Source: Tigriopus japonicus
Taxonomy: Eukaryota; Arthropoda; Copepoda; Harpacticoida; Harpacticidae
Assembly: GCA_010645155.1 (NCBI GenBank)
Contig: JAAGOF010000071.1
Coordinates: 1,230,871-1,294,870 of the forward strand
Direction: 5' to 3'
DNA length: 64,000 nucleotides
The position numbers were made by a program, and so were the translations under genes. Shown here piece after piece: positions 25,601-37,185 of this stretch (the stretch's first letter is position 1; each line of letters opens with the position of its first letter). Under the pieces are notes generated by a model. That model was not told the DNA's origin and ran no database searches. It saw only the letters and a program-made list of their open reading frames with translations.

Positions 25601-28600
25601 ATAACGGTGCATTCACTGGTGAGATGAATGGCATGGGGCAGAACTTGCTGTCGAAATTGGAGAAGCTCTCAAAGGCTCCTGGGCGTCCACAAATCTCTCT
25701 TGGGAAAATTGCTCGACGAGTTCCCACCTGCTTGGTCCAAGTACGTACTGTACTCTGAACAGGGAAAGACCTATCTAGCTAAAGGGAAGGGTTTAAACCA
25801 TGCAACAAACCCAGTCAGCCACAACGACTAGCTGATACCATATCAGGTGCTTTAGTTATTGGCCTAGCAAATTCCTGTCCCGCTTGTGGAGCTAAAGTGA
25901 GCTCCTAGGCGATCGAATGGAACCCAGCTTTGGTTTCTTCGTGAGGGAAAGAATGCGCTACTCCTCGTATTTGTCTTCTTTTTCTTAGACTTGATCTCCC
26001 CGGAGTCTTAGATTGTCGCTCTCGTTGGAAAAAGATCCTCGTCAAAAGGATTTAAGCAAGGCTTTGAAGATGACCTTCTATTGAGTCGGTCTCTAAAGCA
26101 AAATTTGGAATCCTCTCTTTTTTGGCCAAACCGACGTAGAAAGCCGCCACTTGCTGACCAGTATCAAGGTCTTAAGAAGAACGCTTCCGGTACATTTAAG
26201 TCCTCATACAAAATTCCCATTCCGGCGTAAAACCGGAATGGGTTGACCAGACCCAATATTTCCTCAGTGCGAAAGCGCTTCTGTGTTTGAATTAACAATT
26301 ACACTTCAATATATGAGACAATTTACTTTCAGCGAGATATCGAGTAGGAAATTTAGGAACAAAAGGCATACATAAAGTACTTTGCATAACATCTTGTTCC
26401 GCCCCACAGCATTATACGAAGGTACCTTCAAACGCAATTTGAAAAATAAATCCTTGAACAAATGCCTCTTCAAGCTGCAAAATCCTAGCCTGCATTGGAT
26501 TCTAAGAAAAAGTTTCCTCGAGAAATAATTACTTCCTTGGAATCTTTTGATACATGCAAAGAGAGAAAGAAAGAGCAAATTAATTTGCATACATCATGTT
26601 CACAAGTCAGCACAAGATGCTCCGAATGACTCCACCAAGATATGTCCTCGTCGAGCACGGTCCCAAGGGGCCCTTTTCCATAGATATATTTGCAGCAAAG
26701 AAGCTCGAAGGCGATGTTTTATAAGGATGTCACAAGTGCTTTGCTGGCCTTCCATTGAATGCCGTCCATTAGTTTCCCACTCTTGAGTTAGAGATGACCA
26801 AGCAATGAGAAGATACCAATCGAAGCAGGATCGACAACAATGAAACCTTTGAAGTTGGTGGTAAGGTGGAAAAGCATACTTATCACCAGAATCTCACAAG
26901 TAGGTCTCCTGACTTTGGGGATTCTTATCCGCCGATAAGAAGAAGAATCAGACTATACAATGTATTTCTCAACACAAACACCCAAGAAATCCCCAATATC
27001 GAATTCATGGTGAGGTTTCCTCTTATCTAACTCGAAATGTCAGATCTGTGGTCGTCTTCTTCGCCATCTTAGTGGCCTTTAACATCTATCTACCTTGGTC
27101 CCTGTCCTTCTTATGTGCTCTTGTGTCTTTGAGGTCGAGCGAAAAGCCAAGACAAGAGAAAAGAAGATAAGAGCGCGTCTAGAAGGAAGAGGAAGACGAA
27201 CAAGGTGGTTTACAATACCCTTGGGACCATCACTGACAGTATAGCAGTGGCCTAATTCTATCCCGTATAGTGTATGCCAGCTTTGGTACTCATGAAACAC
27301 TCCCAACTTTGCTTGTTGCCTCCTAGACTCGTAAACCCACTCGTCTTTCTCAAAAACTTGTCTTAAAAGATGAGATTCCCCGAGCAACCAACCAACAACC
27401 ACCGTTACCAATGAGAATGAATGAAGTTTTGAATTAGTTAGTACCAATAGAACGAGAGAGAGAGTGTGGGCCGAACCAATTTTAGGAAAGAGAGTCAAAC
27501 ACACGTGGTGACCTTCAGTGTTCAGTTTCCCCAAACTTTGCTAATCACATCGTCTCATTTCGACTTTCCCATGAGTGTTTAGTTGGGGCTGATGTGAGTG
27601 TAGGAAGATTCGAGTTTCTAGGAAATGCCTCCAAATGACCTCTCTAGATTTGTCTGGGGATTCAAAAAGAATGTTGAGGGTTATTTAGATGAAGAAGAAG
27701 AAGAAGAAGAAGAAAACGAACTTCGCTCTTTCACCCATTTGCAAGTTTGTTTCGACGCACTAGAATTTTCGGTTCATTGGAAAGACAGTCTCATCTTTGT
27801 TTCAAGTTTGGGCGTTCAGGGCGACAAAAAATTGCGTAAGACTCTAAGGAGACGATTTCGCCTTGAATGGATCGACTTTTCCTCCTCTTTGTTTCTAAAA
27901 GATAAAGTCATAAAACTTGGGTTCGCCAAGTCGAGCAGAAGGGAAGCCTGATGTGGGCTTAGTAGGTTCCTCCAATTATCTTGAGAGGTTTGTGAAACTT
28001 GGACTTGCGTTTAGATGATTTCTATGTGGGCTCTACAGAATGAAAGGGATTGGTTGACACTCCAATTTCAATTCTGGTGTCAGTCTCTTGGAGTTTATAG
28101 TAAAGTGCTGCCTAGGATCATATTGCTCGTGCTCCTTTGAATTAAATGGGTTCCACAGTGCCAAGTTTACGGCAAATGAACAAGCCCTCTGGGTGTTCAT
28201 GAAGTTTTCACATGAAGACAGAATAGGGCCATGAAACGGAAAGCTCTGTCGTTGGAGGAGAGGAGGTCATGACGAAGTTTGTCGGGTAATATTGAAGATA
28301 TCTTGACGAATATTAAGTTCTTGTTGAAGTTTTCTTTCCTCATGCCTGGGCCTTTCTTACTTAACCGTTCTCGAAGCCGTAAGATCCTTTTGTCAACATT
28401 ATTCAAATCGTCAAGCGAGAAGTGGCCATAAAAGAAAAGCACAGGACCAAAACTCGATCCATCACGGGATCTTCTTGCGTCATTCCAGACGAAACTTTGG
28501 TGCTTGAGTCGTCGCTTTAAATTTGCCCTCTCTCTCCCTCCCCAATATAAATGGAACTCTGTCTTCCGAAGAAAGCTACATAAATGCAGCAGTCTCAAGA

Positions 28601-28740
28601 AGAAAAAAAAACCCAAAGCCTTGGAGGCTTCCCCACCTGGGTCACTTTTTGTTCCTTGGGCCATAATGTTCCGATATAATTTTGGGAAACGAGCTAGAGC
28701 CTCTTCAGCATGGGATTAACCATCTCTGTTTGCTTTTTAG
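16665..28740 (+). other. Intron 1 of the Dpr-like gene, about 12 kb, no gene recognised inside
   Basis: This spans a strong GTAAGG donor to a pyrimidine-rich TTTGCTTTTTAG acceptor. Open frames inside, for example 27079-27534 (-), 27625-27951 (+, a GAA tract) and 28197-28664 (-), have no domain or splice logic that I can defend. Very large first introns are usual in Dpr genes. Confidence 0.55.
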
Positions 28741-29021
28741 CTTGGAGCTACCACCATCGAGACGAGAAGATTCAAGCAGACATCAATAAATTGTACGACA
28801 CCCATCCAACTCCGAGCCACTCTCTACCATCGTCTGAAGATGACAACGTTGGTCACAGTCGATCTCACCATCACGGATATCGCGAACAGGCCTCGCCATC
28901 GAGTGTCTCCGAAGGGGACACGGTTCCGGTGTTTGACCTCAATAATTCTCCTAATGTTACCGCAGTCCTGGATAAGACTGCCATCTTGAATTGTCGGGTC
29001 AAAGACGTTGGGAATAAGACG
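28741..29021 (+). CDS. dpr: Dpr-like gene, coding exon 2 (linker and start of Ig domain 1)
   Basis: The exon opens after TTGCTTTTTAG and closes before GTAAAC in phase 0. It encodes residues 27-120: an acidic and His-rich linker (H-S-R-S-H-H-H), then the first strands of Ig1 with N-V-T and the first cysteine in L-N-C-R-V-K, followed by G-N-K-T. N-V-T and N-K-T are N-glycosylation sequons. Confidence 0.88.
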
Positions 29022-30033
29022 GTAAACAAAACGTTCATAACCTTCAGTTTAGTAAACCCATGCCGAGTTGATAAGGGGTGCGCCTCTAAATGAAATCGCT
29101 TGATGAGGGTATTTTGCCAAAGCCCCCGTTTCTGAGAAAACTGGACGGAATTATTTTTACCCGGTTAATGGCAATCGTAATTTTTGTTAAGTAACTCTTT
29201 TCGACAGTTCCCCTTCACATGAGGTCACTTCGAACCCTCAAGATTATATAGACAGAGTTAATGATACCCTCTTGGCCGGGGCAGAACTGAATTAGCCAAG
29301 TCACTAATGATAAAGGATTGTTTAGAAAATCTCCACAAGACCAACCTCAAAAGAAACCAAAGGTCCTGGAGGGAACTAATTACTTTATACGTCGCTGGCC
29401 GATCGACCTCCACCGAACACGTTAAATATTTGCTTACCCACTTTACATATTAAGAGCCTGGTCCCAATACGTAGTAAAACTAATTAAAGGCGATTAGGTT
29501 GTCTTGACCAAAAGTTCTTTAAGGGAAGGTGTTCTTTTTATTCCTTGTTTCGCGTGAGCAAGTTTTTCCCTCAAGTTCACGGCATGTCGAAACAACAAAC
29601 CATGTTCAAGCACTTCTTAAAGTATCTCACGCTCATTACGAGCGTATAGCTATTTACTTCAAGGCCTCAAGCATGTCTAAGCTCAATAAAGGGTGGCCAG
29701 AGAGGCCTGAGCACCATTACGGGCCCTTGATTTCCCCTCAATGTCATTACCTTCAACCATCACTTGAAGTGTCCCACTCGTCTAGCCACACTTTGTTCAT
29801 AATCAATAGACTTAAGGGTCCTGCAGTATCATCAGAATATTGCAGTGCAAAACTGCACAAGTAGCTCAAAGTTTATGGAACATTGTGATCAGGTTTTGAC
29901 ATGAGAGGAAAGTTGTTACTAATTAGCTAGGAACTTAAATTTTCTAACCGACTGTTAAATACGAGGGGATGCGAGATAACTCGGATACGCTTTAACAAAA
30001 CCAATCCACTTCATCCCTTTACCTTATCTCCAG
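29022..30033 (+). other. Intron 2 of the Dpr-like gene
   Basis: This is a phase 0 intron of 1012 bases between GTAAAC and TTATCTCCAG. I see nothing else in it. Confidence 0.7.
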
Positions 30034-30244
30034 GTCTCTTGGGTACGCTATTCCGATACGCATTTGCTCACAATCGGTCGATTGACCTACACATCGGACC
30101 TTCGATTCAAGGCCATTCACAAGATGTTCTCAGAAGACTATCTGCTCCAGATAAAGCCCGTTACGCATCGGGATGCGGGTCAATACCAGTGTCAAATATC
30201 AACCACACCTCCAACAAGTCACACTGTCACACTCTCAGTAGCAG
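30034..30244 (+). CDS. dpr: Dpr-like gene, coding exon 3 (rest of Ig domain 1)
   Basis: The exon runs from CTCCAG to GTAAGT and encodes residues 121-190 plus one base. It starts V-S-W-V-R with the core Trp123, contains the Dpr-typical Y-T-S-D-x-R-F, and ends Ig1 with R-D-A-G-Q-Y-Q-C-Q-I-S-T. A second open frame over the same bases lacks these features and is a shadow. Confidence 0.93.
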
Positions 30245-30339
30245 GTAAGTTTTACTTCTTTAGAAGCCGTTCATTACTCCCTCACTTTTGTTTGTAATAT
30301 GTGGGCAAGTAATTTGGCGACATTGGTTTCCATTTTCAG

Positions 30340-30467
30340 AGCCCAAGACCTCAATCCTCGGTGGCCCTGACATTCATTTAAAGGAGGGTAGCACCATGAA
30401 CTTGACTTGTGTGATTGAAGATAGCCCTGAGCCACCCTCCTACATCTTCTGGAGACACAACGATGCT
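30340..30467 (+). CDS. dpr: Dpr-like gene, coding exon 4 (first half of Ig domain 2)
   Basis: The acceptor is CCATTTTCAG, only 95 bases after exon 3, and a Glu codon is split across the intron. The exon encodes residues 191-233, including I-L-G-G-P-D, N-L-T-C (Cys214) and Y-I-F-W (Trp228). It closes at a GTAAGT donor in phase 0. Confidence 0.93.
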
Positions 30468-32064
30468 GTAAGTATTGTGGGAATCTCTTTATGTTTTTTA
30501 GATTCCACATTTAAACGTTAAAGCCTGCTCAAGGAGAAAAGGCAATGTCCATTTTCCCTCTATCATTAGAGCCCCAGTCAAGACGAAAAGAAGAAAGGAA
30601 GGCCCCATGTTCTGTTATGTATGCTTATTGAGGTTGGAATGCGAGGGCTTGTCTGTCGTGGGGAAAAAGATGGAAGACCATCATTAAGCCTCCTACAAAC
30701 TCTGGTCAGGATCAAGTTGATTGGATTTTCCTGAATAATATAAGCTGGTGGAACAATTGAGAAACGCTGAAATCAATTGACCGTAAACACACATGGAGGG
30801 GTTCGATTTGTGGCAATTCGAATGTACTTGAACAGCCCTCCCTGGAAATGGCGTTTCATGGGGCCTTTTTCATGATTGGTTGGCTCCGAGTATGTTTCAA
30901 ATGCACAAAACGAAACTTCAAGGCGTCAAATATCACATTTTCAACTTTCAAGTTGTTCAAGAGAAATGTCCGTTTTCGGACACTTCAAAGGCGAGCTTGA
31001 TATGCCAGCCGTCACTCTATTTTTGCGAAATGGTCTAATCTCATTAGCTTCTCCTCAAGGTTGTGTTGTACGTCTTGAAAGTTTTATATTAGCCAGACAA
31101 GGCCCGCGTCCCAGGAACGAGCATTCGGATCCATATAAAAGTTCCCCAAGAACACTACAATATGCAAAACATATCACAAAGAGCCGTCCCACCAAACTCC
31201 CTTGAGACCTGCTCTTTCATCCACTCTTATTCTTCCCTGCCAAAAGCCAAGTGTGAATACTAGCATGACCAACACTCATTTCAAAGCTGAGAAGCAAGTC
31301 TGCATAAACAAATTTGCATGACATTTTACATCAAGCTCTCTCCGTTTCTTAAAACTATGGGCAAAAGAATAGAGTACGGACAGGCCATCACAGACTGGAA
31401 TATCTTGTCTACTCCTAATGTTCTTTGTTCTCATGTGATCTCTTTTCAGTTGGTCTAAAAGAGCTCGGCCAAAAGATACATCTTAAAGAAACCTTTTTCC
31501 CTTTGAAGACAGTGCATGCCTTTCAATAGTATTTCCATCAATCTAGCCTAGTCTTTGATTTTCTGTCATAATTTCTTATGTATGAGACTATATGTAGAAA
31601 ACGCTATTAGATAAGTGCACTATAATGACATCAACCACAAAATAGAGTCAGTCTGAACGCATCCATCCGCTCGTCGACCTTCATAAGTCAAGGTTGAACA
31701 GATAATCTTTACCAGGCTGCCAATCAATCATCATTCTATTCCAATACAATATAGTTAATTAATTGCAGTACAAAGTGAGGGATCAAGTTTTCAGTTTTCC
31801 TGATTTACCTTTTCAGTTTGAAATTCAATAACAGTCACTAACATATTCCTTGCAAAATGTCAAGTTTTCAATTAAAACACAAACTAGGAAAATAACTAAT
31901 GTTTTTAAAATTCGATTTTCACTAATGGTTTCCCGCAAAAAGCCACCTTTTATTGGTGTTTTCGGAAATCATTTTCATCCTTTATCACAAACCAACAACA
32001 CCAACATAATTCATCAAAAAAAGTAAAAACCGTTTTAAATTGGGCCATTCGTTACCTTTTTCAG
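30468..32064 (+). other. Intron 4 of the Dpr-like gene
   Basis: This is a phase 0 intron of 1597 bases between GTAAGT and CCTTTTTCAG. No other gene or element is recognisable in it. Confidence 0.65.
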
Positions 32065-32233
32065 ATCATATCCTACGATTCGCCGCGAGGAGGCGTAAGT
32101 GTCATTACCGAAAAAGGTGACACTACAGCCAGTTTTCTGGTGGTTCAACACACAAAGCCCAGTGATTCCGGGACTTATTCCTGTTCGCCAAGCCTGGGAC
32201 AAACGGTCTCGGTCAATGTTCATGTTCTCCGAG
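32065..32233 (+). CDS. dpr: Dpr-like gene, coding exon 5 (rest of Ig domain 2)
   Basis: The acceptor is TTTTTCAG. The exon encodes residues 234-289 plus one base: S-Y-D-S-P-R-G-G, V-I-T-E-K-G-D, D-S-G-T-Y-S-C (Cys273) and the closing strand V-N-V-H-V-L. The donor is GAG|GTAAGAG, phase 1. It matches the conserved Dpr Ig2 second half closely. Confidence 0.93.
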
Positions 32234-32722
32234 GTAAGAGCTCATGTACAATTTACTGCATTCCGTCGAAGGGATTGCATGTGTTCGGGTTGATTGTTTA
32301 GTTCCATTACACAAAGGATCAGACTCGCGTGAAAGGCCGTGTGTAGGTACATGCTCAAAGGTATAAGTACAAAGGGATTAGAATTCAAGTAGAAGACCTG
32401 GGTTCTTCTTCAAGATAGACGTTAAGACTTGACGAACTGGAGACACAAAGTTCAGTCAGGATGGTGAATGGGTGAAGTTGTTTCGTACCTTGAAAATGCC
32501 AACGTCATCTGAAAAAGTTATGTTTGGACCTTGGCTGGAATTTGCCAAAAGAAATTTGCTGCCCTGATCACAATCACAATCCTCAATCACAATCCCTGAA
32601 TCTTAGGTTCTTGAAAAGTTTCCACCTAACAATGTTCATGGCGGTTGCATTGAAAAAAAACTCCAAGAAATTATAAGGTTCATCACTTTCATGCCAGAGT
32701 TCCCTTTTCTGTTCCTTTCTAG

Positions 32723-32880
32723 GCGAGTACATCGGAGCACGCAAGGGTACCAATGCAGGGCATTCCATCATTACACGGCCACGAAACGCCCTTTTAATGT
32801 TGCCACGCCTCCTACTCCCTGGAATGCTCAACTTCCTATTGGTAATGCTTGTATCGCAAAGCACCCAACAAGTCAGTTGA
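32723..32880 (+). CDS. dpr: Dpr-like gene, terminal coding exon 6 (membrane-anchor tail)
   Basis: After CCTTTCTAG the bases GC complete a Gly codon, giving G-E directly after the Ig2 domain, as usual in this family. The 51 remaining residues carry a hydrophobic segment (ALLMLPRLLLPGMLNFLLVM) and a short polar end, with TGA at 32878-32880. This could be a GPI-attachment signal or a transmembrane helix with an eight-residue tail. Confidence 0.78.
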
Positions 32881-35037
32881 AAGGCAAATTGATGGACTTT
32901 GAAGATCGAAGAAGCATTTTCTTGAAAGCGCTAAGGAAAATGGAGGAACGAATACACGGCGAGGGAAGCAAGAAAGTGCTTATTTTTCTCGAGTTTTGAG
33001 TGAAAAATGACGTGCAGAACATTTATCGTCAGTCAAAAAACTTCCTCAAGTTCTGTCTTGCCACTGTCACTCAGGGAATAACGAAGAGGCTCGGTGCCAC
33101 ACAAATCCAAGGCCTATAAACATTGCTTGAGACGTGCCAGTTCAACAGAATAAGCCCGAATGACCAGCTCGCATTTGGCATTCTAGGGCTACCCGCTAAA
33201 AGCCCTCGCTTCTTGAACTTTTTTTGGCATTAAAGAATCGTCACGCTGTTTCCTGAACAAAACTGATCAAATAAATCCATGGTGGCATGGTTCTTTGAAG
33301 TGAGATACAACTCCAAATATCTTACCCATGATTTGGAACACAATATCACGTTGTTGTTGTCAAATATTGGACTCCCCTCTCCACAAGAAAGAAATTACAA
33401 ACTGTTAAGATGATATAAACAAACAAAAGATGCTTCTACCTGCGAATAATGATTGTTTACATAAATGTTACGACCGTTTCATGCCGTATCTGAGTATTGA
33501 GAGATTCCTTCATTCGAATATTCCCTGATAATTCTGGTAGTATGAGTGGTATTGAAATAAAAGAACTTACCACACTCGTCTTTTTACTTGTCACAAATAA
33601 TTGGACCTTCATAAAACAACAGCTAAATGGATCACATAGGTTATGCAGAGTCCATCTAACATAAAGCGGAAGTGGAGAACAAGTTATTCATTTCTGGCTT
33701 GGTCACCGCAACTTCGGATATGAAATGGGTCATGGCTAACCCGCGGCCAGGAATTTGATTATGAGACCAACACACACTGATAATTGGCCAAACAATCCGC
33801 CTCCCTACATAACAGATTGTCCTTTCAGACTTGACCCAAATTCTATATAGAGCGTGGAAACCCCCAAAAAAACAAATTAAATAACAACTTGGTGCGGAAC
33901 ATGCCCCATCCCTCAAGACAATCTATTAGTCGTACCACATGTTTCACAAAACGCCCTTTCAAGTCTGTCTTGGGAGGACCATGTCTCGAATTCCCTTCAC
34001 TTGGGACAAATGGAGTCGGCTGCCAAATTGTCCCCCAAATTTTCCACCCCAAATCACCTTATCACCATCCTTAATCTCCAACGGATCTCGAGGCACCCCC
34101 CTCCCCTCCTTTAAGTGAGTGGGACAGCGAGAGAGAGATCCAAAATCCAATTATTGAGTTTGCCATCAAGCTTGAAGAATCGCTGCCTAGAAGGGACCGT
34201 TCGCCTGATCACTACTTGATGTATGACCAACTCATTGTTCATATAAAACTTTCATATTCTTGTGAAAATCTTCCATCACATATTATAACTTCTGAGCTTA
34301 ATTGCTAACTAAAACCACATGTTATTTCTGGCCCATTGTAATATACTTCTTGAAAGGTAAATCAATCAAGCATATTCTTTGAGATTAGCAATTGTCGAAG
34401 GTGGACAACGAAAATACGGCCTTATCAAGAATGGTAGCTAAGGGTGCAATTTGGGCAGAAGTGCATCAATATGCACTCACTGAAGCGAGGGACTGGGCAA
34501 AGTTTCTGAAGGGATGGACGGACGGATGGATGGATAGATGGACCTTGGAGGGATGTTTTAACCAATGGCCATGTCCAGGGAATTGACGGATTAACATGAT
34601 CCGAGCTCATGTGCAAAAGGTATTTGCATTTTTTCCTTGCGTTGTTTCCTTAAACGTAAATCAGCGACGACAATGGGGGGATTAAGATTACCTCAACGTG
34701 TGATTGCGACACGTGAGTAGCAAATCATTCAGGAATCTCGATGTGAAGAATGAACGTGAACGATGATTTTCTAAATTGCAATTAAGATATCAAATCTAGG
34801 CGAAATAGGGAAAGGGGCCGTTGCAAGCTACTTCCTGTTTTTTTGCCCTTTGGCTCTGTTTTTCATGGTTAACCAGCTCTTCTCTCGAGTTCTTGTTGAG
34901 CATCAACAACGCATGACGGGCAATGCTTCTCAAGCAAATGAGTGACTAGGGATCAATCAAGGTAATAGGGTGGAACCGACACACAAAACCTCATTCGCTC
35001 CTTCCCCCAGCAAAAAATCCTCCCTTGGCCAGAAATC
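32881..35037. other. 3' flank of the Dpr-like gene; no further gene recognised
   Basis: The proximal part is probably 3' UTR. I see no coding motif or transposon terminus. A short (GGAT/GGAC)n-like tract occurs at 34513-34545. Confidence 0.5.
33270..33275 (+). terminator. Candidate polyadenylation signal AATAAA of the Dpr-like gene
   Basis: This canonical hexamer lies 389 bases after the stop codon. Another AATAAA occurs near 33556, so the site actually used is uncertain. Confidence 0.3.
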
Positions 35038-35893
35038 TCTGCATTTTCTAAACACTATGTTTCCTTTGGCTAATTTAGTTGTTTTGGTATTGTGGTCACT
35101 TTTGGCCTCATTCACGAGCATGTTATTTTGCTTTTGTTGAGGTTTCAACTGGTTTTCTTTTTGGCTACCAAAGTACCGAGGTGGAGTATCCCGAAAAGAA
35201 ATCGAAAAATCTCGAGACATCGAGTCTTTTCTCAAGACTTCCTAACATTTGACGTGATGTATTGCAAAATAATGTAAGGAATAATAAGCATTCGATTTTC
35301 CAAGTGCATCAAGTGCGGTTTGAAAGAAATAACGTTTTTGGAAATCATGTCCATAAGAAAACAATAGAAAACATAAACAAGTGAATGATCATTCAATCAA
35401 CAGGATAAGGTAACGAGATTTTATCCACTTTAAGTCAAATGAATTTTCCTTGGCGGTTGAAGACATTCTCTTGTCTCTTGAACTTGAAGCAGTCAACCTT
35501 TATTTTTGAAACCTACTTGCTCAGAGGTTGACAACGTGAGGTAAAGATTTAAAGCCAAGTGAATGATTGAATGATTGAAGCGACAAACCATTCCAAATTA
35601 TGCCCAATTCCTACGCTTCTGATCGTAAATTTTGACACAATTTGACCTAAGAAAAAGTGCAGAAACTGAGTTGGACCACATTGTGTACGAAAAAGGTTAG
35701 ACAATGCTTGTTCGTTCTTTGTGTGTACCTAACATCTCAAATTATCAGCATTTTCTAAACATTATGTTTCTTTTGGCTAATTTAGGTGTTTTGGTATTGT
35801 GGTCACTTTTGGCCCCATTCACGAGCATTTTATTTTGTTTTAGTTGAGGTTCCAACTGGTTTTCTTTTTGGCTCCAAAAGTACTGAGGTGGAT
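35038..35893 (+). repeat. Direct duplication of about 146 bp (35038-35186 and 35748-35893)
   Basis: Both copies run from GCATTTTCTAAACA through TTTGGTATTGTGGTCACTTT to GTTTTCTTTTTGGCT and differ at about a dozen positions. They lie in the same orientation, about 560 bp apart. No coding content is evident. Confidence 0.8.
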
Positions 35894-36236
35894 TAAAGAT
35901 ACTTCAAGAAAATTAAGGTAAATAAAAAACCATTAAAATTGGGGAAAAATAGTTGTTTTTCTCTATGTTGTGAATATTTACATCAGGGGTAGGCAACCGG
36001 TGCACAATGGCCCACATGTGGGCCCAAGGGTGGTCTTTGCCCCCCCCACACAAAAGTACAAAAGTACTGAGGTGGATTAAAGATACTTCAAGAGAATTAA
36101 GGTAAATGAAAAACCATTAAAATCGGGGAAAAATAGCTGTTTTTTCTCTACGTTGTGAATATTTACATCAGGGGTAGACAACCGGTGGACAGTGGCCCAC
36201 ATGTGGGCCCAAGGGTGGTCTTTGCCCCCCCCCCCA
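35880..36236 (+). repeat. Tandem duplication with about 183-bp period, ending in poly-C
   Basis: The copies (35885-36050 and 36066-36236) each start AAGTACTGAGGTGGATTAAAG, contain TTTACATCAGGGGTAG, then ACAACCGGTG or GCAACCGGTG, CCCACATGTGGGCCCAAGGG, and end in a run of C. CAGGGGTAGGCAACC resembles a hAT terminus, but no matching right end is visible. A (CAT)n microsatellite follows at 36236-36256. Confidence 0.8.
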
Positions 36237-36461
36237 TCATCATCATCATCATCATCACTAACATCGTGGGGCAACTTTACCACAAAACCGAAAACAAGGA
36301 CTAAAAAAGATGCCAATAAATGCACATTTTATTTTATTTTCTGTGATATTGAAATATCCCTTCTCCGTGCCTACTTCTACGTTGTGCGCGCAAAAATAAG
36401 TTTTTATAAACGCTTTCTTCCTGTATTGTTTTTTTGTGATTATTAAAACGGTGCCCGTTAA

Positions 36462-37185
36462 ATTATTATTATTATTATTATTATTGGTTGACCACTCTTT
36501 GACACTCGAGGTGTATAAGTAGAGTATTGGTACAATTGTTTGGTTTTTTAGGATAGAGAATAAAATTGAAAAGTTAATGGTCAAGGCACGAGGTCAGGTA
36601 GGAAGGTTCCAGCGAATTTGGACATTCTGCTTCATGGAGGAGAGTCCGAATCAGGCACATCCTAGATCTTCAATGAAATTGAACTCTGAGATAGTACGTT
36701 TGAATTTGGCTAGGGACGGGATCGATTTGATTTGGCATGGAAGCTTATTCCATAACATCGCTCCTCGGATTGCAAACGAAGCCCTTCGTGTTTCCAATCG
36801 GAAGGTTGGTACTCGCACATCGAGGTTCAAAGTACTCCTAGTTATTTTCCCGGAGGTCTTCCCCAAAGGAGTGAACATTTTCTTTCCTTCCATGTCCCCG
36901 ATGCTCAACAAGCCACTCATGATTTGGAAGACCAATTGGGCATCAAATTTGGCTCTTCTCTCTGCAAGGAGATCCAACCCGAGTCTCTTAAGGCGTTGAG
37001 TGTATGGGAGATGGCGCACTGACGGAATCATTCGAGTAAATCTTCTTTGTACTCGTTCTAGTAGATCCACATCCTTTTTTAGGCGTGGGGACCACACTTG
37101 GGAGGCATATTCTAGGAGAGGCCTGACATACACTTTATACAAAGAAACTAGAACTTTCAGATCAGAATTGCGTCCCGTCGAAAAA
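36462..37185 (-). mobile_element. 5'-truncated LINE (non-LTR retrotransposon), RT C-terminal region
   Basis: The minus-strand frame 37142-36651 (163 aa, open further upstream to about 37175) is the region after the RT palm of a CR1/Jockey-like element. It shows Y-V-R-P-L-L-E-Y-A-S-Q-V-W-S-P, then L-E-R-V-Q-R-R-F-T-R and Y-T-Q-R-L-K-R-L-G-L, and ends F-K-R-T-I-S-E-F. The element then runs through a short 3' UTR into a (TAA)n tail (36462-36485). The 5' end is lost near 37180, typical of incomplete target-primed reverse transcription. The final reading frame is intact. Confidence 0.85.
36651..37142 (-). pseudogene. LINE reverse-transcriptase C-terminal fragment
   Basis: This is the coding remnant of the truncated LINE. 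The catalytic F/YADD palm is missing because it lies in the lost 5' part, so the product cannot be an active polymerase. Confidence 0.85.

Larger units (their letters stand above)
16586..32880 (+). other. dpr: Dpr-family two-Ig-domain cell-surface protein gene, six coding exons, 341 aa (gene-level entry)
   Basis: Joining 16586-16664, 28741-29021, 30034-30244, 30340-30467, 32065-32233 and 32723-32880 gives 1026 bases without a stop. All junctions are GT-AG, with phases 1, 0, 1, 0, 1. The product has a signal peptide (about 1-24), a His/Ser-rich linker, Ig domain 1 (Cys111, Trp123, D-A-G-Q-Y-Q-C ending at Cys173), Ig domain 2 (Cys214, Trp228, D-S-G-T-Y-S-C ending at Cys273), and a hydrophobic C-terminal segment (312-334). 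Hallmarks of the Dpr family are V-S-W-V-R around Trp123, Y-T-S-D-x-R-F at 139-145, I-L-G-G-P-D at 196-201 and P-R-G-G-V-S-V-I-T-E-K-G at 240-251. In Drosophila, Dpr proteins bind DIP proteins on partner neurons to specify synaptic contacts, and most are thought to be GPI-anchored. Which paralogue this is cannot be decided. The least secure link is exon 1 to exon 2 across 12 kb. Confidence 0.85.

Noticed and set aside
27079..27534. Minus-strand open frame of 151 codons inside intron 1 of the Dpr-like gene
   Set aside because: There is no recognisable domain, composition is not protein-like, and it lies within a large intron. Frames this long occur by chance.
27625..27951. Frame with a poly-Glu run
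   Set aside because: The run is a (GAA)n microsatellite and the flanking residues show no domain.
28197..28664. Minus-strand open frame of 155 codons just before Dpr exon 2
   Set aside because: Basic and low in conserved motifs. Hints of retroelement-like wording did not hold up, and there are no termini or neighbours to support it.
36077..36325. Minus-strand frame with an Asp run
   Set aside because: The Asp run is the translated (CAT)n microsatellite beside the poly-C tract.
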